In this document: piece after piece, positions 53,690 through 62,275 of the stretch
Layout: each line of letters opens with the position of its first letter
How positions within the stretch are numbered: the first letter of the stretch is position 1
Origin: Bradyrhizobium erythrophlei
GTDB taxonomy: Bacteria > Pseudomonadota > Alphaproteobacteria > Rhizobiales > Xanthobacteraceae
NCBI RefSeq assembly: GCF_900142985.1
Contig: NZ_LT670849.1
Span: 3,038,001-3,102,000 of the forward strand
Direction: 5' to 3'
DNA: 64,000 nucleotides
Made by a program: the position numbers and the translations under genes
The notes under the pieces: generated by a model
Told to the model about the DNA's origin: nothing
What the model saw: only the letters and a program-made list of their open reading frames with translations
The model's database searches: none

Positions 53690-54607
53690 TCACTCCGGCA
53701 GCGGAATGAACTCGTGCTCGTTGGGAACGGGCGCAAAGCGGCCGGACTTCCAGTCCTGCTTGGCTTGCTCGATCCGCTCTTTACTGGAGGAGACGAAGTT
53801 CCACCAGATGTGACGCGGGCCTTCGAGGGCATCTCCACCGAGAAACATCATCCGCGTGGGCTTCAACGTCTTCACGGTGATGCGGTCGCCGGGGCGGAAC
53901 ACCAACAGGCGCGGGCCTTCGTAACGCTCGTTGGCGATTTCAACCTCACCGTCGACCAGATAGATGGCGCGCTCCTCGTGATCCGCATCGAGGGGCACGC
54001 TGGTGCCCTCTCGCGCCGTCACCTCGACATAGAACCAGGGCGAGACCATCGTGACCGGCGAGGTCGCGCCGAACGAGCTGCCCGCGATGATGCGTGCGGA
54101 GATGCCGCCATCGCTCACGACCGGCAGGTCGGTCGCCGCATAATGCTGGAAAGTCGGCGCGATCTCCTCCTTGCCGGCGGGCAGCGCGATCCAGCTTTGC
54201 AAGCCCAGCATCTGCTGGCCGCTCTTGCGCTGAATGTCGGGCGTGCGCTCGGAATGGGCGATGCCGCGGCCCGCCGTCATCAGGTTCATGGCACCGGGCT
54301 GAATTTCGATGGCGTTGCCCTCGCTGTCGCGGTGCATGATGCTGCCGTCGAACAGGTAGGTGACGGTGGCAAGCCCGATGTGCGGATGCGGGCGCACGTC
54401 CATGCCCTTGCCCGACACGAACTGCACCGGCCCAAAATGATCGAAGAAAATGAAAGGGCCGACCATCTGCCGTTTGCCGTGCGGTAGCGCGCGGCGCACC
54501 TCGAATCCGTCGCCGAGGTCGCGGGTGCGCGGCACAATGACGAGTTCCAGCGCGTCGCAGGACGTGGGATCGCCGAGCACGGGATCGCGAGAAGGCTGCC
54601 AGCTCAT
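53690..54607 (-). CDS. Pirin family protein
   Basis: 305-aa bicupin. The N-terminal iron site His-X-His is in DVRPHPHIGLATVTYL with the further His in SIMHRDSEGN; the C-terminal cupin is less conserved. Pirins in bacteria include quercetinase-like dioxygenases and regulators of metabolism, so function is open. Upstream of purC with 30 bp between, same direction. Confidence 0.92.
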   Translation of the reverse strand: MSWQPSRDPVLGDPTSCDALELVIVPRTRDLGDGFEVRRALPHGKRQMVGPFIFFDHFGPVQFVSGKGMDVRPHPHIGLATVTYLFDGSIMHRDSEGNAIEIQPGAMNLMTAGRGIAHSERTPDIQRKSGQQMLGLQSWIALPAGKEEIAPTFQHYAATDLPVVSDGGISARIIAGSSFGATSPVTMVSPWFYVEVTAREGTSVPLDADHEERAIYLVDGEVEIANERYEGPRLLVFRPGDRITVKTLKPTRMMFLGGDALEGPRHIWWNFVSSSKERIEQAKQDWKSGRFAPVPNEHEFIPLPE

Positions 54608-54709
54608 GGGGTCCTCCGTTTGTCGGTTGGCGACATCATAGCAGGAATCCCACGGTGCCGTTCAAGCACAGACATCTCGTCCTCGCGGCGCTGGCGCACC
54701 CGAGCCATG

Positions 54710-55190
54710 CATGATCCATTGGCCCTTTGTAAGTAAAGAGGGCGCGCGGGAATGCCGGGCGCCTGTTGCGCCCGTAGCCTCGCGTGCGAAATAATAAGCA
54801 CACGAGTTAGTCACCACGGTCGCACCGGACAAACCCGGCATTCCCGCACGCGAATGGTTTTAACGGCTTGCTTCGTGCTCTCCCCGGTGATCGGGCTTTC
54901 TTGTCACCGTCATCGGCGGATGTTCTCGCCAATTTGATCTCGGCGTCGAGAGATCAGGACCACACGACTTCGCCGTCCGCCTTCGCACCGCTCGTCTTGA
55001 CGGCGCAAAGGCGTCCACCGCATCCCGCGGCCCAACGTCCGTGACGATCGCGAAACGCCCCTCTTGCGGGCGCGGGACGGGCGGGCTTCTAGCGGTGATT
55101 TGCCCGACTGCGAAAGCGAAATCTTTTTGGCGGAAGATCTGGACAGAGCAGGCAAATCAGCCGCAGCGGCGCCGTGGCTCTTGGAACCTC
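54710..55190. repeat. Long dispersed repeat of Bradyrhizobium type (remnant)
   Basis: About 480 bp without a real gene. It begins ATTGGCCCTTTGTAAGTAA and contains inverted arms GCGCGCGGGAATGCCGGG (54742-54759) and CCCGGCATTCCCGCACGC (54834-54851), 17 of 18 bases complementary. From memory this block, with the downstream TTTTTGGCGGAAGATCTGGA segment, recurs many times in Bradyrhizobium genomes, where the short open frames inside it are often misannotated as small proteins. Confidence 0.7.
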
Positions 55191-55212
55191 GCGGATTTGC
55201 AGGGGTGATCGA

Positions 55213-55288
55213 CTAGTGGTCCGATTCTAACATTTGCATCCCGGTCTGGCTGGCACTTTTGCAAATGTTAGAATCAAAGGACCTCTAG
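55213..55288. repeat. CTAG-bounded palindromic element B1
   Basis: 76 bp. CTAGTGGTCC with a complementary right end, and perfect inner arms GATTCTAACATTTGCA paired with TGCAAATGTTAGAATC. An unpaired AAA separates stem blocks on the right side only. Same orientation and architecture as A1 at 11060. Followed after exactly 13 nt (CAAATATAGGTTT) by B2. Confidence 0.9.
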
Positions 55289-55301
55289 CAAATATAGGTT
55301 T

Positions 55302-55379
55302 CTAGTGGAGTTTTGGATTTGACATTCGCATTACACATTCCGGGCGACAGGGTAGCGAATGTCAAATCCACTCCACTAG
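55302..55379. repeat. CTAG-bounded palindromic element B2
   Basis: 78 bp with perfect ends CTAGTGGAG and CTCCACTAG and perfect inner arms GGATTTGACATTCGC and GCGAATGTCAAATCC. On the left side TTTT and on the right side a single A interrupt the stem. Its right CTAG contains the stop codon of the methyltransferase gene that ends at 55376. Loop ATTCCGGGCGACAGGG is shared with the remnant at 61158-61214. Confidence 0.9.
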
Positions 55380-56092
55380 TACACGCCCGGCAGCAAACGG
55401 GCCGTCTTTGCCATGTAGTCTTCGTATTCCGGAAAACTTTGGAATAGCACCCGCTCCTCGTATTTCCTGCGCTGGAACTGGAATGCCCATGCGAGACACA
55501 GCAATAACAGCGCCCATACCGACAGGTGCTGTAGCGCAATTCCAGCGATCGCGACCATCTCGCCAAGATAAAGCGGATGGCGGACGAGCGCATACGGTCC
55601 CCTGGTGACGAGCCGCCGCGCTTCCGGCACAAGACTGATCGAGCGCCCGAGAACAAGCATCGCGTAAATCGCGAAAACCGTGCCGCCGGTAAGCAGGAGG
55701 AGCGAGACCAGGTAAAGCGCCGGCGAAAGCTCTTGCGGCGGCAACAGCAGGAAACCGAGACTCGAAAAGGTGCCGGCCATGGCGGCAAAGCGTGGATAAA
55801 TTCCCGGATTGCCCCGCTGCGGAACGTAACGCACGGCAAACATCACGATCAAAACCGCGAAGAAAACCAGCGTCATGATCTCCGAGACCGTGCGAAAAAC
55901 CAGAGAGGCCGGGAGCACGGACGGATCGGTCCGGACAAACAAGACAACAAGCGCCGCCCGCTGGGAAAGCGGTGGCAGCATCTGCGCCACGCTGAAGATA
56001 AACCAGGCGATGACAGGAGCCGCAGTGAGCAGGTCGTAGAGCTTGGTCCGCCGAAACGCTTCCAGACGCTCCATCACCGTAGCGCTTGCCAT
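55376..56092 (-). CDS. ICMT/PEMT-like membrane methyltransferase
   Basis: 238 aa with about five hydrophobic helices. The C-terminal signature RGPYALVRHPLYLGEMVAIA and EERVLFQSFPEYEDYM matches the isoprenylcysteine carboxyl methyltransferase/phospholipid methyltransferase family. Substrate may be a phospholipid or small lipid; rhizobial PmtA-type enzymes are soluble and different. The TAG stop lies within element B2 (see findings), so the natural C-terminus may have been trimmed there. Confidence 0.85.
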   Translation of the reverse strand: MASATVMERLEAFRRTKLYDLLTAAPVIAWFIFSVAQMLPPLSQRAALVVLFVRTDPSVLPASLVFRTVSEIMTLVFFAVLIVMFAVRYVPQRGNPGIYPRFAAMAGTFSSLGFLLLPPQELSPALYLVSLLLLTGGTVFAIYAMLVLGRSISLVPEARRLVTRGPYALVRHPLYLGEMVAIAGIALQHLSVWALLLLCLAWAFQFQRRKYEERVLFQSFPEYEDYMAKTARLLPGVY

Positions 56093-56268
56093 TTTGCTCC
56101 CTCTGCATCAGCAGCACCGTCAGTAGACTGACGTTGAGCGGAGCGTCAATATTATGGCGAGCGATTTTATCCCCGTCTGAACGCCAGCTTCGGGTCATCA
56201 GCGGAAGTTTGCGATCGCTGTGGCCCTGGGGCTGCGCTGTCACCAGGAGCGGCGTTCTGGGTTGGCGA

Positions 56269-56448
56269 TCAGCCGAAAGCCGGCGAAGCTTGTTGAACGC
56301 AACGGCGCGCCTTCTCGAGGTCAGCCTCCAGTTCCTCGACGATCATCTGAAGCAGGCAGCGCGCGAGAGGATCCGTTACCTCTCGTTCCAGATCGCGATA
56401 GCGTGCGAGCCGAACCTGTTCCTGTCTGACGTGGCTATGAATGGTCAT
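56269..56448 (-). CDS. Small conserved hypothetical protein, 59 aa
   Basis: Missed by minimum-length gene finding. From the ATG at 56448, preceded by GGGAGGG, it reads MTIHSHVRQEQVRLARYRD and ends VQQASPAFG. The sequence is helical and charged, with LERE and EELEADLEKARR suggesting a coiled helix pair. I recall near-identical short proteins in Bradyrhizobium with no assigned function. The ribosome-binding site and composition support it as a real gene. Confidence 0.75.
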   Translation of the reverse strand: MTIHSHVRQEQVRLARYRDLEREVTDPLARCLLQMIVEELEADLEKARRCVQQASPAFG

Positions 56449-56699
56449 GTCGGGCCCTCCCGCAGAATGACCCGCGGGACGGCCGAAGGTTCACTGAGAA
56501 TTTTCAGACAGTTTGATATGGTTTCCATTTCTTAAATGAGGAACCGGCTTCGGCCGCTTCATGGCGAGCGACCAATTGATCGCTTGCGTGGTGCCGGAAC
56601 TTCGCCTCGTCGATGCCGATCTGAGAAGTCGACCATCCCAACACGCATTGGACGAAAAGCCTCGCGCAGAAGAGGACAATTTGCCGATGCGTGACGGCG
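56449..56699. other. Intergenic region with no supported gene
   Basis: About 250 bp. A minus-strand open frame (56504-56716) overlaps the end of the GFA gene and has no recognised family, so it is not called. No hairpin or repeat beyond background. Confidence 0.35.
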
Positions 56700-57125
56700 C
56701 TACTCGGGAACGACATCGCCGGAGCCTCCCATTTCCGCCGGAAAGTCTTTCAATTTCGGAAGCCCGTCTTTCATCGGCAGGACGGTCTGCGAATAGTTGA
56801 CGTGCACACCGGGCGTGAACTTCAGGGTCGGAATGGTGGCAGCGTAGACATCCACCAGCCCAAGCTCCGGATGGTCGGTCATCAGATGTCCGCCGCATCG
56901 TTTGCAATATTGACGGTGGCTCGCCGGCGTCTTCATGAACTTGCCGAGATACTCCGCGCCCTTGGTGAGGCGGACGTTCTGCGGCTTCCACAGCGTGAAG
57001 GCGTTCACCGGCGCGGCCGACCAGGATCGGCAGGACGAGCAATGGCAGTAGCCCATGCCTTCCGGTTCGCCCTGCACCTGAAGCTCCACGGCCCCGCAGA
57101 AGCAATTGCCCTTGTGCGTGATCAT
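56700..57125 (-). CDS. GFA/CENP-V-family zinc protein
   Basis: 141 aa. Zinc ligands in the family pattern: CFCGAVELQV, CHCSSCRSWSAAPV and YCKRCGGHLMTDHPE. Family members were named for glutathione-dependent formaldehyde activation, but that activity has been questioned, so the role is open. The ATG at 57125 has a good GGAGA upstream. A possible 61-codon frame ends 19 bp before it. Confidence 0.9.
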   Translation of the reverse strand: MITHKGNCFCGAVELQVQGEPEGMGYCHCSSCRSWSAAPVNAFTLWKPQNVRLTKGAEYLGKFMKTPASHRQYCKRCGGHLMTDHPELGLVDVYAATIPTLKFTPGVHVNYSQTVLPMKDGLPKLKDFPAEMGGSGDVVPE

Positions 57126-57144
57126 TTCTTCAATCTCCGGTTTC

Positions 57145-57330
57145 TCACGTCGACGACGTGCTCATGCGCTTCTTTTGCCTGCCTTTCGTGTCGAACAGAA
57201 TGATCGCGCGTTCGTATCTCTTGATCGAGCTTCCGGCCGTTTGATTCCCGGCTTTGCGATCGCTGATTGAACGCCACGGCGCCTTTTGCTCGGGCGTCCG
57301 GATTGCTTGATCGGGCGTCCCGATTCGCAC
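57145..57330 (-). CDS. Possible small ORF upstream of the GFA gene
   Basis: GTG-started frame of 61 residues ending MSTSST; stop 19 bp before the GFA start. Third-position GC is around 70 percent and the sequence is basic with an ordinary amino-acid mix. No family recognised and the start has only a weak AAGG. The remaining 57331-57418 is the promoter region of the divergent AraC gene. Confidence 0.3.
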   Translation of the reverse strand: MRIGTPDQAIRTPEQKAPWRSISDRKAGNQTAGSSIKRYERAIILFDTKGRQKKRMSTSST

Positions 57331-57418
57331 CGTGCCTTGGCGGCCGATCGAACCGATCGCCGCGCCTTGCGACGAAATGGCATACGCGAATGAGATCGAG
57401 GGCCGGTAAAATCAGGTT

Positions 57419-58438
57419 ATGGCGGAAGATGCCCTGTCAGATGTGTTGAAGACCGTGCGGCTCACCGGCGCCACCTACTTCGACGTGGTCGCGCAAGAGC
57501 CCTGGTCGGTCCATTCGCCGGCAAAGGATTTGATCCTGCCCAGGGTGCTGCCAGGCGCCGATCATCTCATCGCCTATCACGTCGTGACCGCCGGCCGGTG
57601 CTACGCGAGCCTGGTCGGCGGCGAGACGATTCCGCTCGAAGCCGGCGAGGTCGTGGTCTTCACCAACGCCGACCCGCACATCATGTCGAGCAACGCCGGC
57701 ATGCGGGCCGAGCCGCCGACTGCCGATTTCTTCGACCTGGCCGATGCGGGCCGCCTTCCATTCCACGTCAACCTCGCAAATGGGGGCGAGGCTTCCGCCA
57801 AGATCGTCTGCGGCTATCTCGCCTGCGACTCGCGCCCGTTCAATCCGTTGATCGGCGCGCTGCCGCCGATGTTGAAGGCCGGTGACCCGCGCCGCAACGA
57901 CACCGGCTGGCTCGGCCAGTTCATCCATTTTGCGGTCGCCGAAGTCGCCGACAAGCGCGCCGGCAGTGAAAGCGTGCTGACGAAGCTCAGCGAATTGATG
58001 TTCATCGACGTGGTGCGGCGTTACATCGAAACCTTGCCGCCGCAGAAGACCGGCTGGCTCGCCGGCTTGCGCGATCCGACGGTAAGCAAGTCGCTGGCGC
58101 TGATTCACGCGCGGCCGTCCTTCAGCTGGACCATCGAGGGCCTTGCCCGGCAATGCGGGTCGTCGCGCAGCGTGTTCGCGGAGCGATTTGTGCAATTGCT
58201 CGGCGTGCCGCCGATGCAGTATCTCGCGCAATGGCGAATGCAGGTCGCTTCAGAAATGCTGGATCGCCGCAATATGAACATGGCGGCCATCGCGTCCGAG
58301 ATCGGTTATGAGTCGGAAGCCGCGTTCAGCCGCTCCTTCAAGCGGATGATGGGCGTGCCGCCGTCAGCCTGGCGTCAGGGAATACGACCGGCCGGGCCGC
58401 ACAATCAGGATGCTCGGGCAAGAAGTCCAGCCTCCTGA
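57419..58438 (+). CDS. AraC-family transcriptional regulator with N-terminal cupin
   Basis: 339 aa. The N-terminal cupin-like domain (residues about 40-180) resembles the AraC_binding_2/Cupin_6 type; the C-terminal AraC helix-turn-helix pair is typical (SFSWTIEGLARQCGSSRSVF, then YLAQWRMQVASEMLDRR and EAAFSRSFKRMMGVPPSAWR). Effector unknown. The methyltransferase and hydrolase downstream in the same direction, 115 bp away, are the likely targets. Confidence 0.92.
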   Translation: MAEDALSDVLKTVRLTGATYFDVVAQEPWSVHSPAKDLILPRVLPGADHLIAYHVVTAGRCYASLVGGETIPLEAGEVVVFTNADPHIMSSNAGMRAEPPTADFFDLADAGRLPFHVNLANGGEASAKIVCGYLACDSRPFNPLIGALPPMLKAGDPRRNDTGWLGQFIHFAVAEVADKRAGSESVLTKLSELMFIDVVRRYIETLPPQKTGWLAGLRDPTVSKSLALIHARPSFSWTIEGLARQCGSSRSVFAERFVQLLGVPPMQYLAQWRMQVASEMLDRRNMNMAAIASEIGYESEAAFSRSFKRMMGVPPSAWRQGIRPAGPHNQDARARSPAS

Positions 58439-58553
58439 TCATTCAGCGCCGGCGGCCGCCGTCCTAACAATCGCATCAACGTGCAAGTGACGTGCGCTCC
58501 GATGCGGGCCCCGCGCCACATGTCGCAACGCTTAAATCTTGGAGAGGATCATC

Positions 58554-59401
58554 ATGACCGCCATCGTTGAACGTGCCCTGTCCGCGAACGAAACGCCTGC
58601 ACCGGATCTGAAGGCCCTGAAGGCCAAACAGCATGCGGCGTGGTCGTCGGGCGACTATGCCGTTATCGGCACGACCTTGCAGATTGTCGGCGAGAGTCTC
58701 GTCGAAAGCATGGATTTGCGCGCCGGCCAGTCCGTGCTCGACGTTGCTGCCGGCAACGGCAATGTGACGCTGGCGGCCGCGCGGCGCTGGTGCGAGGTGA
58801 CCTGCACGGATTACGTCGAAGCGCTGCTGGCGAGCGCGCGCCGGCGCGCCGAAGCCGACGGCCTTCATGTCCAGTTCGAGGTCGCAGATGCGGAGAACCT
58901 GCCGTTTGCGGATGCGTCGTTCGTGCCGTGGTTTCAACCTTCGGCGTCATGTTCTGCGCCGATCAGGATCGCGCCGCCGCCGAACTCCTGCGCGTGGCGA
59001 GACCGGGCGGACGGATCGGACTTGCGAACTGGACGCCCGAAGGTTTCATCGGCCAGCTGTTCAAGACCATCGGCAAGCATCTGCCGCCGCCCGCCGGCGT
59101 CAGGTCTCCGGCGATCTGGGGCACGCGGGATTGGGTGAATTCGGCGTTCGGCGCCAAGGCGTCTTCGGTCGTGGCGGTGTCGCGCCAGTTCTCTTTCCGC
59201 TATCGTTCGCCGCGGCACTTCCTTGGCCTGTTCCGCGAATATTACGGACCGGTGCTCAAGGCGTTCGAAGCGCTCGATGCGGCCGGCCGCGAGGCGCTGG
59301 CGCAGGATGTGATCGATCTGATCGGCCGCTTCAACCGATCGGATGACGAAACGATGGTTGTTCCCAGCGAATATCTCGAGGTCGTCGTGACGCGGCGGTG
59401 A
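58554..59401 (+). pseudogene. Class I SAM-dependent methyltransferase with one-base frameshift
   Basis: ATG at 58554 follows GGAGAGG. The first frame carries SAM motif I (SVLDVAAGNGNVTLAAARR) and continues to FADASF, where it leaves frame. The continuation in the next frame reads VVSTFGVMFCADQDRAAAEL to the TGA at 59401. Adding one base between 58923 and 58924 (TTCGATGCC expected) gives a continuous 282-aa UbiE/COQ5-like methyltransferase. So it is either mutated or affected by a sequencing error. Substrate unknown. Confidence 0.85.
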
Positions 59402-59432
59402 ATGCCGCCACGGATATCAGGAGCCGACCAGC

Positions 59433-60287
59433 ATGCTTGACGACCCCCAGGGCGCCATCGACTACGAGGAGAGCGGAAACGGCGCGACGATCGTGTTCGT
59501 GCCGGGCTCGTGCAGCACGGCTGCGGCGTGGCGGCCCATCGTCGCCGCGCTGGCCGGCCGCTTTCGATGCGTGACCACAAGCCTGCCCGGCTATGGCGGA
59601 ACGGCGGAGCGGCGCACCCCGATCGATCCTCCGATGACGCGCGAAGTCGAAGTTGTGGAAGCCGTCGTGCGCCGCGCCACGGGAGCGCGTCACACTCCCG
59701 TGCATCTCGTCGGTCACTCCTTCGGCGGGCAGGTCGCGCTTGCCGTGGCCTTGCGGCGGCAGGTGCCCGTCGCGAGCCTCGTGATCGCGGAAGCAACGAC
59801 GCTGGATCTGCTCCGCGCCGCTGGCGAGATCGACCACTACCAGGCCTTCCGCGACGTGACGGACCGCTACTTCGCGGCGTTTCAGCAGGGCCGGCCCGAG
59901 GCCATCGCCGCCCTGATCGACTTTTACAGCGGTCCGGGCACATTCGAATCGTGGCCGGCGCGGGCCCGCGACTTCATGGTGGCGAACGCGCCGACCAACA
60001 TCCTGGACTGGGCGAGCGCTTACGGATTCCTGTTGCCGCTGCCTGCGCTCCAGACGATCGATGTCTCGACATGCGTTGTGTGCGGCAGCGTCAGCCATCC
60101 CGCTCTGAGGCGCGCCAGCGAGCTCCTCAGTATTCACCTGCCTGACGCCTCGTTTGTCACCATCGCGGACGCGGCGCATTTCATGATCAGCACGCATCGG
60201 AAGAAATGGCCGGCATCATCGCTCGCCACTGCGGTTCGTCGACAGGTCGTCGCTTGCCGCGTTTCGCTGCACTGGGTACTTGATTAG
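59433..60287 (+). CDS. Alpha/beta-hydrolase (C-terminus probably frameshifted)
   Basis: 284 aa as read. Nucleophile elbow VGHSFGGQVALAVAL with Ser near residue 94; oxyanion region PGSCSTAAAWRPIVAAL. Catalytic His is in DAAHFMISTH. After that the read frame gives HRKKWPASSLATAV, while restoring one C near 60198 gives HPEEMAGIIARHCGSS, the normal tail for this family, ending at 60283 exactly before the convergent response-regulator stop. Same direction as the methyltransferase, 31 bp downstream, probably one unit controlled by the AraC protein. Confidence 0.88.
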   Translation: MLDDPQGAIDYEESGNGATIVFVPGSCSTAAAWRPIVAALAGRFRCVTTSLPGYGGTAERRTPIDPPMTREVEVVEAVVRRATGARHTPVHLVGHSFGGQVALAVALRRQVPVASLVIAEATTLDLLRAAGEIDHYQAFRDVTDRYFAAFQQGRPEAIAALIDFYSGPGTFESWPARARDFMVANAPTNILDWASAYGFLLPLPALQTIDVSTCVVCGSVSHPALRRASELLSIHLPDASFVTIADAAHFMISTHRKKWPASSLATAVRRQVVACRVSLHWVLD

Positions 60288-60979
60288 CCGCCCTTGCGCA
60301 GCATGAAGCCGACGCCCCTGATATTCGCAATCCGCGACGGCCTGTCCTTGTCGTCGATCTTCTTGCGCAGGTTGGTGATATGCGCATCGACGACGTTGTT
60401 TTCGACCGGCGAATTTTGTCGCCATATGTCGTTCAGCAACATCGTGCGAGTGATCACCTGATCGGGACGCCGCAGGAAGTATTCCAGCAAAGTCAGCTCG
60501 CGCGGGAAGAGATTGAGCTGCCGGCCTCTGCGAAAAGCTTTTTGCTCGATCAGATCGATCTCAAGATCTTCGAAAACGAGCCTGGTGACTGGAACGTCGG
60601 CGAGACGGCGAAGCAACGCCTCGACCCGTGCCCCGAGTTCGGCCAATTCAAACGGCTTCGCCAGATAGTCGTCTGCGCCCGCCTTCAATCCGCGCGCGAT
60701 CTCGTCGACCGATGACAAGGCCGAGACGACGAGGACCGGAATCCTGATTCCGTGCCGGCGCCAGCTCTCCAGCGTTGGCAGCGCATCCGAGCCGAACAGG
60801 AGCCGGTCGAGGATCAGCAGGGACCAGGTGCCCGTTCGGAGTTGCTCCGTCGAAGGCAGGCTTGCGACCGTGCTGACGAGATAGCCGTTTCTCGCAAGTT
60901 CACCCTCGATTTCCGCCGCCATTTCCGAGGTGTCCTCAACGAGCAATATGGTCCGACCCCTAACCGGCAACTCCGCCAT
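60284..60979 (-). CDS. OmpR-type response regulator, orphan
   Basis: 231 aa from the ATG at 60979 (MAELPVRGRTILLVEDTSEM). Receiver domain: acidic pair LVEDTSEM, phospho-acceptor Asp in SLLILDRLLFG and Lys in GADDYLAKPFELAEL. The C-terminal winged helix is of Trans_reg_C type (LTLLEYFLRRPDQVITRTML, then VDAHITNLRKKIDD). No histidine kinase is adjacent in this window. Start choice is uncertain, since in-frame ATGs at 60997 and 61018 also exist. Confidence 0.9.
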   Translation of the reverse strand: MAELPVRGRTILLVEDTSEMAAEIEGELARNGYLVSTVASLPSTEQLRTGTWSLLILDRLLFGSDALPTLESWRRHGIRIPVLVVSALSSVDEIARGLKAGADDYLAKPFELAELGARVEALLRRLADVPVTRLVFEDLEIDLIEQKAFRRGRQLNLFPRELTLLEYFLRRPDQVITRTMLLNDIWRQNSPVENNVVDAHITNLRKKIDDKDRPSRIANIRGVGFMLRKGG

Positions 60980-61157
60980 CAAGGTGCCAACCTCCATCCT
61001 CGACGCAAAAGCGATCACGCAAACGCACGAACGCGCTCACGAAAACATGACGGCGCAGCCGAAAAATTGATACTTAAACTTCTTTTAGACGTCGGCCCGT
61101 GGGCAATCGACGCGCGCGAAAGCGGTTTTCATGCGCGCGATTGAAGCGGAATCGCGG

Positions 61158-61214
61158 CATTCGCTTTACGAATTCCGGGCGACAGGGCAGCGAATGTCAA
61201 ATCCACTCCACTAA
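61158..61214. repeat. Remnant of a B2-type CTAG-bounded element
   Basis: The right half of B2, from ATTCGC and ATTCCGGGCGACAGGG to GTCAAATCCACTCCACTA, is almost identical here (C for T in the loop). The left stem is degraded. The CTA at 61211-61213 is the reverse complement of the stop TAG of the dehydrogenase gene. Confidence 0.85.
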
Positions 61215-62275
61215 AGTCCGCCGGATCCGCCTTCGACGATCTTGTCGCTGAGTTTTTGATCCACGGTCTGGACCGTTCGGTCGATCTCGGCATTCGGCGC
61301 GCCGAGTTGATGCGAGATGAGCTTGACGAGCAGATCGACCCGCTCGATGAAGGGTGCGCCGGCGGCCACCGCGCGTGCCGCCGACGAAGGCCTGAGCAGG
61401 CTCTCGGCCGCCTTGGCATATTTCTCGAACGGAACCTGATCCTTCGCGTCCGCCCCAAGACGGCGGGCGACCGCATCGACATGCTCGTAGATCGACTGCG
61501 AGAGCTTGAGGTCGCCGTGCACGGCGTCCTTGATCGACCGAGGTTCTTGCGGCGTGATGCAGCGGTAATTCCCCGTCAGCAGCATTGACCATTTCGCCAG
61601 CGGCACGAACGGCGAATCGAACACCTTGAGTTTCACCGGAACGTCCTGGCCGTCGAGCTTGACCGCGTCGATGTCGGCTTCGAGTTCGCGCAGCACCTTG
61701 TTGTGCGCCTCGTCGGCGAATGCCGCGGCCTTGAAATTGGTGGCAAGACCCACGTGCAGAACATTCGCCGCTTCTTCCGGTGGACGAAACGCCTGCGGAT
61801 CAGGCGAGCAGAGCGACACCAGTCCGGGCTCGAACCGCTCCCAGACCTGGGCGTTGGTGTAGGCTTCCTCGAGGTCCATGTCGGCGAGCGCCGGGATCCG
61901 CTTGAGATACGGCAGCGGCGGCATGTTCATGATCGACAGGCAAGGCAGCTTCGCCGCGGCGATCTTGACCATCAGGACGCGGATCGTGTGGTTGGTGTAT
62001 TGCGGCTCCTGCATCGCAAGGCCGACCAGATCGTAACGCGAAATATCCACGTCCTGCGGCGCTACCGCGTCGAGCTTCCCCGGCAGATCGCGCGAGAAGA
62101 TCGACCGGTGCGATGGTTCATCACGCAGCTTGATGCGGACTTCGGTGCCTTCGCGATTGATGAGGTCGGCGGTTTTCCTGCGGCAAACCAGCGTTACGTT
62201 GTGGCCGGCCATGAGCAGCTTGGTCCCCAGCAGGGATCCATAGGACGCTCCCAAGATCAGAATATTGCGGGCCAT
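61211..62275 (-). CDS. NAD(P)-binding dehydrogenase of the opine/ketopantoate reductase type
   Basis: 354 aa. N-terminal Rossmann motif ILILGASYGSLLGTKLLMAG and a following CRRKTADLINREG resemble ketopantoate reductase. The C-terminal part is helical, rich in Lys and Asp, resembling the opine/octopine dehydrogenase fold. No PanB or PanC gene nearby, so substrate is open. Its TAG stop is in the palindromic remnant at 61158-61214. Divergent promoters are not needed; it is read alone. Confidence 0.82.
   Translation of the reverse strand: MARNILILGASYGSLLGTKLLMAGHNVTLVCRRKTADLINREGTEVRIKLRDEPSHRSIFSRDLPGKLDAVAPQDVDISRYDLVGLAMQEPQYTNHTIRVLMVKIAAAKLPCLSIMNMPPLPYLKRIPALADMDLEEAYTNAQVWERFEPGLVSLCSPDPQAFRPPEEAANVLHVGLATNFKAAAFADEAHNKVLRELEADIDAVKLDGQDVPVKLKVFDSPFVPLAKWSMLLTGNYRCITPQEPRSIKDAVHGDLKLSQSIYEHVDAVARRLGADAKDQVPFEKYAKAAESLLRPSSAARAVAAGAPFIERVDLLVKLISHQLGAPNAEIDRTVQTVDQKLSDKIVEGGSGGL

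Noticed and set aside
54752..54937. 61-aa ORF starting MPGACCARSLACEI as a protein gene
   Set aside because: It lies inside the dispersed repeat; similar frames occur with each copy of that repeat and are not selected as proteins as far as I know.
55286..55301. The 13-nt spacer between B1 and B2 as a target-site duplication
   Set aside because: It is present once only and differs from the spacer of pair A; no matching copy flanks the pair.
60284..61018. Two-component system
   Set aside because: Only the response regulator is present; no histidine kinase gene is found within the window on either side.
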